Below, in pieces: positions 11,384-23,344 of a stretch of 64,000 nucleotides of DNA (position 1 is the first letter of the stretch; the number at the start of each line of letters is the position of its first letter). The position numbers and the translations under genes were made by a program. The stretch lies in assembly GCA_031472005.1 (NCBI GenBank), contig PZJY01000003.1, forward strand, positions 2,418,001 through 2,482,000, in the 5' to 3' direction. The notes below the pieces were generated by a model. The model was not told where the DNA came from and searched no databases. It worked only from the letters and a program-made list of their open reading frames with translations. The stretch comes from Tetracladium setigerum. Lineage: Eukaryota > Ascomycota > Leotiomycetes > Helotiales.

Positions 11384-13289
11384 ATGGCATTTTCGGGTCC
11401 CCGCGAGGGGCAGTCGGCATTGTGCGATACATACTACTCGCCGTTATCCTCGTCTGGATGCTTTACTATCTGCGAAACTCTTCCCTGAGCGACGCATTCC
11501 AGAACGGCCCCTTACCAGAACAGACTCAGGAAGCCGGTACACCTCTGGATACAGCGACGCCTAAAGCAGGCACTGGCCATCCCATCGATGAGTTAATTGC
11601 TGCGGCAGAGCGCGACTATCAAGCACTACTGAAGAAGGAGAGCAAGGACTTGAAGGCCGCAGCGGCAGCATACCGTACGCGACGCGGCCGACATCCCCCA
11701 CCAGGATTTGATGCGTGGTTCGAGTTTGCGAAGAAGAACAAGGGTATTATGGTGGAGGAATTTTTCGATCAAATACACCATGATATTGGGCCATTCTGGG
11801 GGCAAGACCCTGCGACTATGCGACGGGACGCGTCTAGTTACGAGATGACAATCAACATCAGGGAGGGAAATGCTACAGCAGGAAGCGATTGGTTCTGGAC
11901 CAAGATCTGGTTGAAATTGATCAAGACCATCGAGGTCCATCTGCCAGACATGGACTTGGCTTTGAATGCGATGGACGAGCCTAGGATTTTGCTGCCTTGG
12001 GAAGATATTAATGGTTTCATGGAGAAGGAAAGGGAAACCCGAAAGATGCCTCCTGCGAAGGATGTCATTTCAACATACCAGAAATTAGACCTCAAGCCTG
12101 ATCAGGATCGACAGCCCCAGAAATTGAACATGGAGAAAGATCGTAAGTCATTTCTCTGCCCATAGGATTTGCTCTTCTAATTTGTGCAGGTCCATTTTGG
12201 AAACTTGCAGTCAGAGGATGCCCACCCGACAGTCTCGCCCGCAAAGCGGTACAGATGACGAATTTCTCCAAAACTCCGGACATTTCCATGAAATTTGCCG
12301 AACCTTTCAGCTACAAAGGTTACATTGCAAACTTCACAGCATCTGCGGATTTCTGCAGTCAACCAGACATCCAATCCCTCCACGGCATGATGATCAACCC
12401 GCTCTCGGTCTCCACCACCAAAACCCTCATCCCTATGTTTGGCGGTTCAAAACTCCCCACCAACAACGAAATCCTCCTCCCAGCCCCCATGTACTGGAAC
12501 AACGAAGAGCGTTTCTCCGGCGGCGATGACCACGGTCCTAAATGGTCACAGAAGGAAGATAAAGTCATCTGGCGTGGTGTCGCAACCGGCGGTCTCAACA
12601 CCCCCGACAACTGGAAAGGATTCCAACGTCATCGCTTCGTCTCCCAAACCAACGGTACCGAGATCACCAATGTCGAGAACTGGCAGCAAATTCCACAAAA
12701 CTGGGCCATGCCTCCATCGCAATATAAGCTTGCAGCGCAGGAGGAAGGAAAGCTCGGTGAATGGACGAGTTCATGGTCAGACACCGCTTTCATCGATCTG
12801 ATGTGCCTAGACGGAAAGGGAGGAAAGAAAGGGCGCTGCCCATACACCGATCAGTACTTCAAACTCGGAAGCAGTCTCAAAATGGCCCAACAATTCGCCT
12901 GCAAGTACCTCCCCGACATCGACGGAAACTCCTTCTCAGGCCGATACCGCGGCTTCCTCATGTCGACTTCCCTCCCCATCAAAGCCACCATCTTCCGCGA
13001 ATGGCACGACACGCGCCTGGTCCCATGGAAGCACTTCGTCCCCATGGACAACCGCTTCATGGATTTCTGGGGCATCATGGAATATTTCCTCGGTTATGAG
13101 GGGAAGGATCGTAAGGTGAAGGGTCATGATAAGGAAGCTGAGACCATTGCCCTTGCTGGACAGGCTTGGGCTAATAAGGTGTTGAGGCCGGAGGATATGC
13201 AGATTTATGTCTTCCGGGTCTTGTTGGAGTATGCGCGGGTCACGGATAATAATAGGGAGATGATGGGGTATGTGAAGGATATCTTGTAG
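11384..13289 (+). CDS. GT90-family (CAP10-like) glycosyltransferase (apparent frameshift in C4 run near start)
   Basis: Golgi type-II membrane enzyme related to the CAP10 xylosyltransferases. After a short N-terminus, one hydrophobic anchor (YILLAVILVWMLYYL, from about 11425) is followed by a stem and a lumenal catalytic region with FDAWFEFAKKNK, WKLAVRGCPP, IWRGVATGG, LSSS-like motifs, YRGFLMSTSLPIKATIF, and a C-terminal region with W...LVPWKHFVPMDN, as in family 90. The intron is 12143-12189 (EKD|RPFWK). The anchor frame has no ATG; the natural start at 11384 (MAFSGP) is in another frame. One more C in the run 11399-11402 joins them and gives 620 codons including the stop. The enzyme is otherwise intact. 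Acceptor sugar and substrate are not predictable. Confidence 0.85.
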
Positions 13290-14391
13290 TTGAGCTAACG
13301 TAAGGAAGGTTTGCTTGTGTTGGGGATGCGGCAAGAACGAAGATCCCAAGGCAGCCAGGTAATCCAGGTTAGCACCGGATGGGAAATGTATGATGGAAAT
13401 ACAACACAGGAGCGTACACATCTACAGCGAGCAGAGCAACCGATCACGCTCGTGTGTGTGTGTGTGGAGAGATGAAACATCTTGGAATCGGAAACCTGGC
13501 GTATGGCGAAAAAGGGAAATCCGAAACGACTCTCAATCATTCCTTATTCTCTCACCTATACTTTCTTCTATTTTTCACCTCTTCTGTTGAAGCCTATTTT
13601 CTATCTCCGAAGAGAGAGGGGCGGACTAGGTTAGGGATTCTTCTCCTAGATCACTAATAGGGACAATGAAAAAGAGAAATGGGGCTCACTGTATTGTATT
13701 GTACTCTATTGTACTATTAGATACCATACGAGGACTTTTTGGCTGGCTCATTTTCTTTATTTCTTTCTTTTTTTATTGGAATGGAATATGGAATCCTGAT
13801 GAAAATAGATAATGATACATACTATTCTTGAAAATATTTCGCAAATTTATACATACATATACCACATATGAAATGGATAGAATGTTTCTTTTCTTTTTTG
13901 AGGGGGAGGGGGGTGGTTTGTTGGTGCTGTGCTCTAGATCTAGTCGTATCGTAGGTACACTTGGGAGAACGCCTCGTGGATGATATAGATGAGGAGGAAA
14001 TCGGAACTGTAAAACTGCTGCTCAGTATATATTTCTGTAGCGAAGAGAATTTCATCTCTCCATCCATCTCAGGAGAGGGAAAATCCTACTGCGATGGAGA
14101 TAATCAAGTCGTCTGTCTGTCTCTTTACGGGAATATGCCATTCTTCTTTTGTTTTCATAAATAAATATACTATATACTCTGTATACCTTATACAGTCGCC
14201 GACCTACTTCCATAATTTTACCACCCATCCTAGCACATCCAGCACATCCAGCACATCCCATCCCATCCCACCCCATCCCATCCTATCCCATCCTTCCTTC
14301 CTTCCTTCCCAAATCAAATGCCAACACAAAACTCCCGCCTCAAACAAACCCATCAATCCATCAATCAATACCCATCAATTAAATCAATCTA
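13290..14391. other. convergent intergenic region with CATCC repeats
   Basis: 3' flanks of GT90 and the first transcription-factor gene. Rich in T runs, TGTATTGTA repeats (13690-13715) and a degenerate CATCC/CTTCC array at 14232-14309. No gene seen. Confidence 0.6.
14232..14309 (+). repeat. degenerate CATCC / AGCACATCC / CTTC tandem array
   Basis: Three AGCACATCC units run into several CATCC units and then CTTC units, all noncoding, just downstream of the first transcription-factor gene stop. Confidence 0.85.
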
Positions 14392-16917
14392 TCAATACCC
14401 CTCTCTAAAATCCCTACTCATAACCTCCCTCCCAAATTCGGCCAAAAAGCCACCATGAATCGCCTCAATCCAAACCAAGCCACCAATAACATCCTTGACC
14501 TCATCCCAATCCTCCAACCCCCTCGTCTCCATCTCCAAGCGAACTTTCCTCCTAAAGAACTCTCGATCGCTGGTATTTTGATCGATGCTGTTGCTGCTGT
14601 TGGTGCTGCTGATGCCTTCCAAGGATTTCATGCCCCCGACGACGAGAACCCAGAGTTTCCAGTCGGTGAATTCACCCCATAGGTCGTCATTTCTTTGTCT
14701 GCTATTGCTATTGCCATTGCCGCCGGTACTGCTACCGCCGCTAGTGATGCTTTGAGGACTATCGCCAGGATGAGTAGAAGTGGTAGTATTCCCATCTTCG
14801 AGTAATCTCCTCAATCGCCGGATGAAATGATACCCCATCAAGTGATAAGTACAAAACTTGACTCTTACATCGCCTAAATAAATCACAGCAGCCGTCGCGA
14901 CAGTACGTTCAGTCCAGGAGCTTTCCTCGGCTGTTGAGCTCAGTAAGAGACGCATGACGATTGGGTTTATTTGCAGACCGAGGAATAAAGGGTCGTCGTA
15001 GATGGGGGGCAGTTGGGAGTTGACGATTGTGTTGACGATGAAGAGATCGTGGAGGAGTGTGGTGAAAGTTGGTGTGAAGAAGGGTGTGCGGCAGGTCGTG
15101 AGGAAGCGGAGGAGACGGGGAGAGGGCCGGATAGGTGATTTGTTAGGGAGAGGGGGGAGGTGGTGGATTGGGAGGCCGAAGCGAGGGGGAATGTCGAAGG
15201 CGGTCGAAGAGCCGACGTCGTCCCTGTTTTGGAAGAAATATAAGTTGAGTGTTATGATATTTGAGGATTGCGTTTCTTGTTTCTTTTTTTTAAAATGATT
15301 GGGGAGAAAGAGAAGGGGGAGGAGTGCTAAATTACCACAGAATCACAAGACGAAGCTCGGAATTGTGCTCGAGTGCTTGTATACCTCCTCTCATATCGAC
15401 CATTTTGACCAGTCCGGCTTTGGCGATCAAGTATTGATCAAACTGTTTCATCGAGTACTAATCACAAACAAAATAGAATTAGCCTTCATTCTTTTTTTTC
15501 CCCTCTCCTTGAAAATCTATTCATGATAAAATAGGAGCAGACACTGGTAGGGAGTCCTACATCCAAGATTAAAAACGCTAAAACAGCCGTCATAACTCCA
15601 TCACTCGTACATTGTATTGGATCAGCCAATCTATCGTTTATAGATGTCCAGGCATATTTCCGCAAAGAAGCTGCCTTGGCTTCGTTTCTAAGGCCATGGG
15701 TGTAGCCGCGATGAAGGAGTGCCGCGGAGATCATAGTGAGGAAGGCGGCAGAATCTTTCATGAAGAGGGAGAACCATACGGGTCGGAAGCCAAGGCGGAG
15801 TTGCGTTACCTCGATACCGCAGTGTACTTATCATTTCACTGTTAGTTCTGAAGGAAGCTTGGAGCTTAGGAAATTAGGAACTTACAAAATCTGATAAGAT
15901 CTTCGGCATCGCGGTCGATTTTGACGGGGAAACTAGGTGAAGAAATCAATAAGTACAACTATTTCATCTCAATACAACCAAAAGGTCTAGTAGGTTATTT
16001 ATTCTCAAAGAGCACATAGAACCGGCAAATGAAACTCGCAGCAGTTGGAATACATACGCAATATTTGACGCAAAAGGATTCTGTCCAAGTCTGGGAGGTT
16101 GATTGCCTATCAGTCGTCGCAACTCTCCATAAGTTGCCTTCGGATGTCGAGCATTCCACGATCGAAAAACTTCCCACTCCGAACCCTCCTCCACAGCTTT
16201 CCCATAGAGACCTCGAAGAGCCTCGCTCGCAATGGTCACCGAAGCAGAATCATTCTGTGACCCATGAATCTGCTGGGCAACTACGACTCTCTTTCTCGAC
16301 TTCAAACTCTTTCTCGGCACAGTCTCCAGTGAAGACTTTGCACGCTCTTCAATTCCCGGTCGATCACCTATGAACACCAAACTAGATGATGTTGTTGTTG
16401 TCGTAGCAGAAGTCGAGGGAGGAGCAGCATCCGAATCTCCGGTTTTGGCATCTCGCTCCTGCTTCACCGTCTGTTGCCGCACAAAGCTCTTGACGAAACT
16501 TTTGTGCTGACGAGTCGATGCTTGCGAGGGGTTGGAGATGTTCACAAATCCGAATTCCGCTTTCTTGGCTGCTGTCTTTGCCTTTGGCTTGGGCGGCTTT
16601 GGCGCTGCTACTTTTTGCGCGATTGCCCTTGGACGCTCGCTGACGGCAACATCGGGATTTAATAGCCCTGCTGTTGAGATGCTAATATCTGATTCAATGG
16701 AGTCAAGTCAGTATATTGACTACCTCTCGGAACTCTGGAGTTCAAATTCCTTGTTGTTGTGACCACGATACACACCTTGCTTTCCACGAACAGCAAAAGT
16801 CGAGTTCACTGTTGTTGTCGTCGTCGGTTGTTCGGCTAGCTGTGTGCTCCTACCGTCAGGGTTGACAATTCCCAAGGGGGAGCAGGTGTGATATGCGTGG
16901 ACGACGCCATAGGGCAA
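14392..16917 (-). CDS. fungal transcription-factor-like protein (tachykinin-family label), 679 aa, copy 1
   Basis: Member of a large Pezizomycotina family with an N-terminal FVNISNPSQ...R...FVR motif and a C-terminal fungal-TF-type helical domain; no Zn2Cys6 cluster is present. My model has exons 16917-16776, 16688-16058, 15932-15886, 15826-15561, 15457-15336 and 15223-14392, in total 680 codons. Conserved pieces include FGFVNISNPSQAS with KSFVKSFVRQQ (about residues 75-100), FPVKIDRDAEDLIRF, SLFMKDSAAFLTMISAAL, LVKMVDMRGGIQAL, LRLVILW, and TERTVATAAVIYLGDV...YHLMGYHFIRRL. Exon 3 is only 47 nt. The exon 4 donor (GTAGGA) is the least certain. A Ser/Thr/Gly/Asn-rich insert lies near residue 560. 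Nuclear location is assumed from the family. Its damaged paralog follows immediately upstream. Confidence 0.75.
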
Positions 16918-18176
16918 GAGATTCCTTTGGCCGCGATGGTGATGCTGCCCGACTCTTCAAGTCATCGATCGCAAAAGTTCCTAGTTAACCGTGATCACCA
17001 CCATCAAAAAGTACACTGGTTGTCTCCCTCCTCTCTCTCCACTTCGCACGCAAATGTGCGGTTGCCCGTTAATTTGTCCCCTGATGGGCCACCAATTGAA
17101 GATCAAAGCGTCAGCCGCAGGATCCTACAAAATGTGTGCTGACGAGGCCGGTAACCCGTGTCTTCGGGTTTTTTAAGCCTATAAGATGCAATTGAAGCGC
17201 GCGGGAGTTGACTAGCTGAGAGGGGGGTTTTGGGGTTGGGATTCGTTAGGAATCTTCCGGCTGCTGGCATTTCCTGTTTTAGGAAGTTGTCCGTAAGCGC
17301 CAACGTGACACCCGTTGGATGTTTAAACTATCAGCGAACGAGAGGGAGAATAATAGAAAAATAGGGTAATAATAGGAGTAAGAATCCGGGTAAAGCAACT
17401 CGAGAAGAAGGAGAAGAGTGTACAGTAAGACTGTGATATATCATTTAGATATCATCTACGCGAGTGTGAAACACCGCCAAGCTTGGAACAGTTTGTGGCG
17501 GTTGAAGAATGATATAAGTACCTAAGTAGGTAGCAAGTCCGGATCTGTTTACCCCGCTTCTCGTGGTGGGGTTGATAAATGACAAGAAATGTGGAAATGA
17601 AATCTTCAGGAGGATTCTCGAGGAGAAGTAGCGTCTTGGTTTCGGCTTGATAGACAGGCCGAACCCTCTTGTGAAACTAGAGTGAGTGGTGGCCATGTTG
17701 GACTGGTGGTTCGTGTGCATGCAAAATGGAATTCAGATATGAAATCGACTCGCCTCGACTCGACTCGAACAACGAAACTCTTTTCACGAGTCGGGTTGAT
17801 CTATCTTGATGTACGTTTGTTGATTGCTCCGATCCGAAAATATACAGAGAGCACTGGACTTCAGGGCCAACCGAAAACAGACATCAAAATCGATTGGCAA
17901 TAATGGACCTCAATATCAATGGATTGCTAATTCTGCAATGGAAAACTCGTCTGATTATTGCACGTACCGTATGCTCCTTGGGCACACCGACACAAAACCT
18001 CTTACGGCCTTAAGACCCTCGCCCTCGCCTCCATCTTGCACGTATCCACCACTACCATAATAATGTAGTTTCGTTTTCATCCAAGCGCTTTAGTAGCACC
18101 TCGTGCCTTCCTTTGTAATCCTTAGCATCCACAAATCGATGCAAATACATCAATTCACTACCGTCATAAGTAGCAG
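16918..18176. other. intergenic between the tandem paralogs
   Basis: 1.26 kb acting as promoter of copy 1 and 3' flank of copy 2. It includes a CCTCGACTCGACTCGA repeat near 17754. No coding signal seen. Confidence 0.55.
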
Positions 18177-20106
18177 TCATCCCATCATAACTTCTGCCCG
18201 AAAGCCCTCACACCTCTTCCCATAAATCCCCTCGGCCCATATAAAACTCTTCAAGACCTCCTTCGCCTCCTCCCAATTCACCAAGCCCAACTTCCCCATA
18301 ACATCTCTCGCCGCCTCCCCAAAAACCTCCTATCATCCTCCCCCTCCGCAAAAGTTCCTCCAACAAATATAATCCACAGACGCAACTCCAAAAATGGTTC
18401 CCAATAATCCGGGGTGACAATTGATATGATCGCTACCAGCTTTTCCACGAAATGGTAGCCTAGGTAGTGGTACGATTCGTTCAGGATGTAGCGTATCTCG
18501 CCAAGATAGATTAGCGCTGCTAGACGAGTGCATCTTTCGACGGAAGTATTATCTAAATTCCAGACGCTGGCGGCTACAGAGGAACTTAGAAAATCAATCG
18601 ATAACCGGTGCAGATGCCAACCGGTTACTATGGCAAATTCGTCATCCTCGGGGATGCGTTGCTGATCTTGTATCATTGAGTTGAACATGTGGATACTTTT
18701 GAGAAGTCCAGAAAATTCGTTCGGGCTGTGGAGGAGGTTCCACCGTTCGAGTGTTACAATGAAAGTAGGCGAAGGTGAATATTGCTGAATGTAGGTGGTG
18801 GAGGGTACTTCGTAGCTGGGAAAGGGAAACACTGGTGGAAGTGCAAATATATATGCTGCGGCTATGCCATCACTGCGATTGTTTTCCGTTAATAAGATGC
18901 CACGGAGCCTCTCATGGTTAAACTAACCAAGCGATAAACATTCGAAGGCCTTCAACATCATTCAGCGTATCGATCCCGCCGCGATGATCGATCACGCGAG
19001 CTAGCCCATTCTTGTGTATTAGATACCCATCTTTATCCAGGAAAGACATCTATTTGCAGTGAGTCATCCGCCTTCATTTACAGTATTGAATCGACTTACC
19101 CCTTGATTCATGAAACATGATATTGCCAGCACAAGACCCATACTTTGGCTCTCAACTGGATCAGCAAGTCTATCGTGGATTGATTTTAGCGCTCTGCGAT
19201 TGCATGCCAACGCCATTGCTTCATAGTCTACCCCCTGGACCACACCCTTGCAGAAGAGTGTTATATGAAGTAATTTCAAAAACGCGTCGGAATCCTGCAT
19301 GTAGAGTTTAAACCAGGTAGGTAGATGTCTTTTATTAATTCTTGTGAGATCAAAAGCGCTATGAACTGTCTTCAGGTCAACTATGTACAATCGATGAGAA
19401 AGGAAGGGGCATTTACGGTACTCCACTGCTTCGTAGGACTCGTGCCACATTTCAATGGGGTATCTGGAGAACAGTCAGTCATCGATCAGGTCCTGAGAGG
19501 TCTTGATTGGTGCTAATAGTATAAAAGGGAACACTGATGGGAAACCATCTGGCATCTGAAAATATACAGAAAAACTCACACAGTACTGCCATAAGGCATA
19601 CATAAATCAACAGGGCTAGCACTTCTTTTAAGCACCCGGTTCAAAAACTCTTGTCGGGTCTCTGGCACCTGCATCACGACCGTCTTCGACTCTTCCTCGG
19701 CAGACTCTCCGACCTCCTCGCTACTTTCAAGCAACTTCCTCGACGGCCTCTCTTTCTTGAATTTTCTTTGCGCTTGTTGACGCACAAAAGTAATCAAATG
19801 AGGGGCAGCAATCTGGCTGGGGTGGGAGACATTGATGAACGGTGTTTCGCCAGTCTCCAGGACAGGAGCTCGCGGTGTTCCTCTTTTCTTCGCTTGTTTA
19901 AGATGCGATTGTCTTGCTGCTTTCACTTCTGCTGGAACTTGATACCGAACATGTTGCCTTACTCTTTTTCTGTTCTCGACCGAAAAGGACTCTGAAGGGT
20001 TCGTTACATTGAGGAATGCAAAGGTGGTAGATGGACGTTCGTCATTCTCCTCCTCTTTGATACTCTCTCGCTTCAATCGGACTGGGTGCTGCTCTCCTAG
20101 AAACAT
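18177..20106 (-). CDS. fungal transcription-factor-like protein, copy 2 (apparent frameshift; collapsed intron)
   Basis: Paralog of the downstream gene, same strand. The N-terminal motif is present twice: FAFLNVTNPSES and FINVSHPSQIAAPH, each followed by a basic R..VRQ helix. Then come YPIEMWHESYEAVEY, WFKLYMQDSDAFLKLL, LARVIDHRGGIDTLNDVEGLRMFIAW, TRLAALIYLGEIR and YHYLGYHFVEKL. Exons 20106-19580, 19463-19100, 19049-18928 and 18872-18177 fit in phase and give 570 codons, provided the A5 run at 18321-18325 (T5 on the coding strand) has six bases. As given, the frame stops about 40 codons early, but the other frame continues with DVMGKLGLVNWEEAKEVLK to TGA 18177-18179. The exon matching copy 1 exon 3 appears unusable (see findings). 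Could be a decaying copy or an assembly error. Confidence 0.65.
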
Positions 20107-21961
20107 CTGGTGGTTAGATGGAATTGCGAGCGGTTGTGGTGTGTGGAAAATCTGTACCGTGATGTCTTGGCTGTCTCTCAGGCAGCTGAAACTCCATTTT
20201 TGCGACCAAAAGGTGAGAATTTGCTCCCCATCAACGAGAGTCGAGTCTGGCCCTCAAGGTCTTTCGTCGTAATGTATTTGTTGTGTTTGTATATGTTTCT
20301 ATGCCTCTCTGTGTTCTGACGCAACGCCAACGCGTCATTGAAGACCCTGAATGATTGGCAGCAGTCGGCAGTCTAGAAGGGATCCTCGACAATGGAACGC
20401 TTCCTCCTCGCTCAAATCCCGCGGGTCCACTTCGGTGTTCTGGCTTCTCGGTTTTTCCAATGCATCCAGATGACAAACGATAAGAAGCAGCCAGATACCC
20501 GAAGTCGTGGTGATGTTTTGCTGCTCAATGGGGCTGGAAGTATGACTGAGGGGATGGTGAGATAAGCGTGTTCAGCCCCATGGAAGCCGTTTGAAGGAAT
20601 TGGTTCCCTGGTAAGGTCGGCGACTTCCCCCTTCCTCGACTCCACTTGCAAATGCAATTGCCAACGAAAATGTTCACACCTCCTCACGACATGTACCTCC
20701 GTGGTAGTGAATTCTCGAAATGCTCGACAAGCATGGCATTCAGGGGTAAAACTCCCCCTGCTAAGCAGCAGCCACCTATACAGTATACAGTACGCAGTGG
20801 TCATACTGCATCATAACCATCTCCAAAATCAATCCATAAAATACTGATACTTTTCCAATTAGCGGGCTTGTAACTTGCAGCCACTATAAGAAATACGCCA
20901 AAGAAGTGAAATCGATCGCCTCGAGAGTGGGCGATCGTGCTGAGCGACAACTTTGTCATCCGTGTCCATTCTAAGTCAGCTGGGGATATATATAGAACCT
21001 CAGAGCCCCTCCCACCCCAAGAACAAGAACAAGAATGAGAGAAAGCCAGAAAGAGAGAGAAAGTGTTCGGATGAGAACAACCAATGCAACGAAATGGAAA
21101 CTTCCAAAAAGTTGAGTGACAGGCAGGAAATTTGGGGGATTCGACTATTTACATGAAAAAGTTGGTAAGCTTTCGTTCCTCGCGAGCGGCGGGGCACAAA
21201 CAAAGAGAGGGTCTTTCTCAATGTGGAAAACGAGGGGGGATTCTGCGCATCAACGAATGAAAAACGCGCAAACCCGATGCCTGAAAGCTTAGATTTGATC
21301 CTGATGTCGAAAAATGGATTCATCTTGCGAGGGAATTTAAGCCGCATGTTGTCGACTAATCATGGGGAAATTGGATACCTACCAAGGTAGGTGGGGAGGC
21401 CCTCCCATTCCTTCGCAAAGGTAAAATCGAGATAGAGTGGATGTCAGATCACAGAAGACAAACGTTCGAGTCGACTTCGAAATAACTATCCCTGCCTTTT
21501 GAGACTTTTTCAAATCAATGGCTCAAAGAGCCATGCTTTTATTTTGGTTTGTGTTGCGGCTGCTAGGTTAGGGGTGGAGTTGCATCGGCGACTCAATTAA
21601 GCTGGGCCTTTTCGCAAGTTTCTGTGACCATTCCAGCACTTTTAGGAAAGGACTAAGATTGGGAAATAGGAAAAGCAAGAAAGAAGATCCTACTACGATT
21701 TGAACCAAAAATATTTTTGAGATCACCAAAGCGGAAATTTAAACTATTCCGGACTGAAAATAGATGAGAATCTCGAATTTTCCTCCACATCTTAGAAGGA
21801 GCTGTCTAGCAGCTAAGAACCAATAGAAAAACCTTAAGTCGGGTAACAAACAAAATATATACAAGAAATAATCTCAAGAAGTTTTATCATATCTCGCCCA
21901 AACATTCACGCGAAAGACCAAATACGGTCATTGCTTTCAAGTGCTGTCTCGTCGACAGTCT
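20107..21961. other. intergenic, no supported gene
   Basis: 1.85 kb. Promoter of copy 2 on the left and 3' flank of the AA14-like gene on the right. Small open frames only; nothing recognisable. Confidence 0.55.
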
Positions 21962-23344
21962 CTAGACGTGATATCTTGCTACCCCATGTCTATGACGTCG
22001 AACAATCTCCACCGTGGGCTCTGCGCAATCCAAATCTTCAACGGTAGTTGTCGTGCGCATTGTCGTCTTGGTTTTCTTCGTCGTCGTTGGTTTCGCTCGT
22101 CTGGTGGTCCTGGCTGCGGTTGTTTTGACTCGAGTTGTCGTCTTGATCGTTGTTTTAGTTACAGTTGTCGTTTTAGATGTCTCTGGCTGGATTGTGCCTA
22201 TTGTGCTCGAGTTGATTGATAATGTTGCCGGCTTGATCGGAGTGATGGCAAGGATAGTCGACGATGGAACGACGGGCTGGTCGGAAGCTGTCATGGGTTT
22301 GATGGACGTTGCAGGCGAAGAAGGAAGAACCTCTTCGGCGAAAATATCATTTTGCGCTCCTATTCTTCTATCAGATGCTTATCTTATGTCATATTAAGAT
22401 CTGCTTACCGCTCTTCCAGCCAAGCTTCATGTTATAGCCCGGTGCCACCGGGAAGTTCGTTACAATATTATTTCCATCCTTCTCTGATTCTCATTAGCAG
22501 TGAAAGCCATCAAGTCAAATCCACACAAAAGCTTACGGTTCCATGCGATCATCTGTTTGGCTCCCTTCGTACACTTGCTCGGATCTCCTTCACACCAAAC
22601 GGCAGCTTTCGCTTCCGCGAGAGGCACAGCTGAGGTGGCTCCAGTCACATTACATTTGAATCCTTGCATATACATATTGGAAATGCCACAGAGAAGAGGG
22701 ACCCAAAGCCAAGCGCAAGTGCAGCCCTCAGGAGGACAAGCTGGTAAACCAGCAGGCACTTCATACGTTGCAAGTCTCTTCCACGGCGTGCTACTTTTCA
22801 TTAGCCCAAGCTCCGTCGAAATAGCATAAAAGCACTCAAGCAATAAAACTTACTGCTCAAGAACCGAAAACACAACAAGATTCTCCAGCGTAACCTTCGA
22901 CAAATCAGACTCATACGAAATCGCCCACGCGGTTCCTGCCGCCGTGCTTTGATTATTCGTGTGCAAAGCTCCGTCGGTAACACATGCACCAGGAGTAAGC
23001 TCCGCGTAATCCTCCGGGTGATTTTGTCCATCTGGCCAATCCGTCGCAAACCTGCCATCATACGACAAAGTCGTGAAAGCGCGATTGTGTGCGATCTCAA
23101 CAGTAAAGTCTTTTCCGGCTGGAAGTTCCAGGAACTCTCCTGCCGGGGGAGGTTTCGCATCGCATCCTCGGTCGTGTTGGAACCACCAATCTGATTTGGT
23201 AAGATCGCCGAGTGGGTTCACGACGGTATTGGTATTGTTATCATCGATGTCTGTCGGTCCGCCTCGACAATACATTCCAGGTGCGAATGCTCCGGTGTGT
23301 GCAGAAGCGAGGGAAGCCAAGGCTAAAAGGAGTGTGGAAATCAT
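21962..23344 (-). CDS. secreted AA14-like lytic polysaccharide monooxygenase, 405 aa
   Basis: Copper-dependent oxidase family reported to act on xylan-coated cellulose. Exons 23344-22854, 22790-22537, 22483-22409 and 22359-21962 total 406 codons. A signal peptide (MISTLLLALASLASA) leaves His as residue 1 of the mature enzyme (HTGAFAPGMYC), as needed for a histidine brace. Also visible: WWFQHDRGCD, FTVEIAHNRAFTTLSY (candidate second brace His), CVTDGALHTNNQ, AGTAWAISYESD, TPWKRLATYEVP, CTCAWLWVP, MYMQGFKCNVTGA and KQMIAWN. After the catalytic part comes a Ser/Thr/Lys/Arg-rich tail with runs of TTT and TRRAKPTTTKK, probably disordered and cell-wall or cell-surface related. The family assignment rests on motif recall; activity is not demonstrated by sequence. 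Confidence 0.8.

Noticed and set aside
21690..21715. GGTTCAAATC on the minus strand, resembling a tRNA B box
   Set aside because: No A box, acceptor stem or anticodon arm can be built around it.
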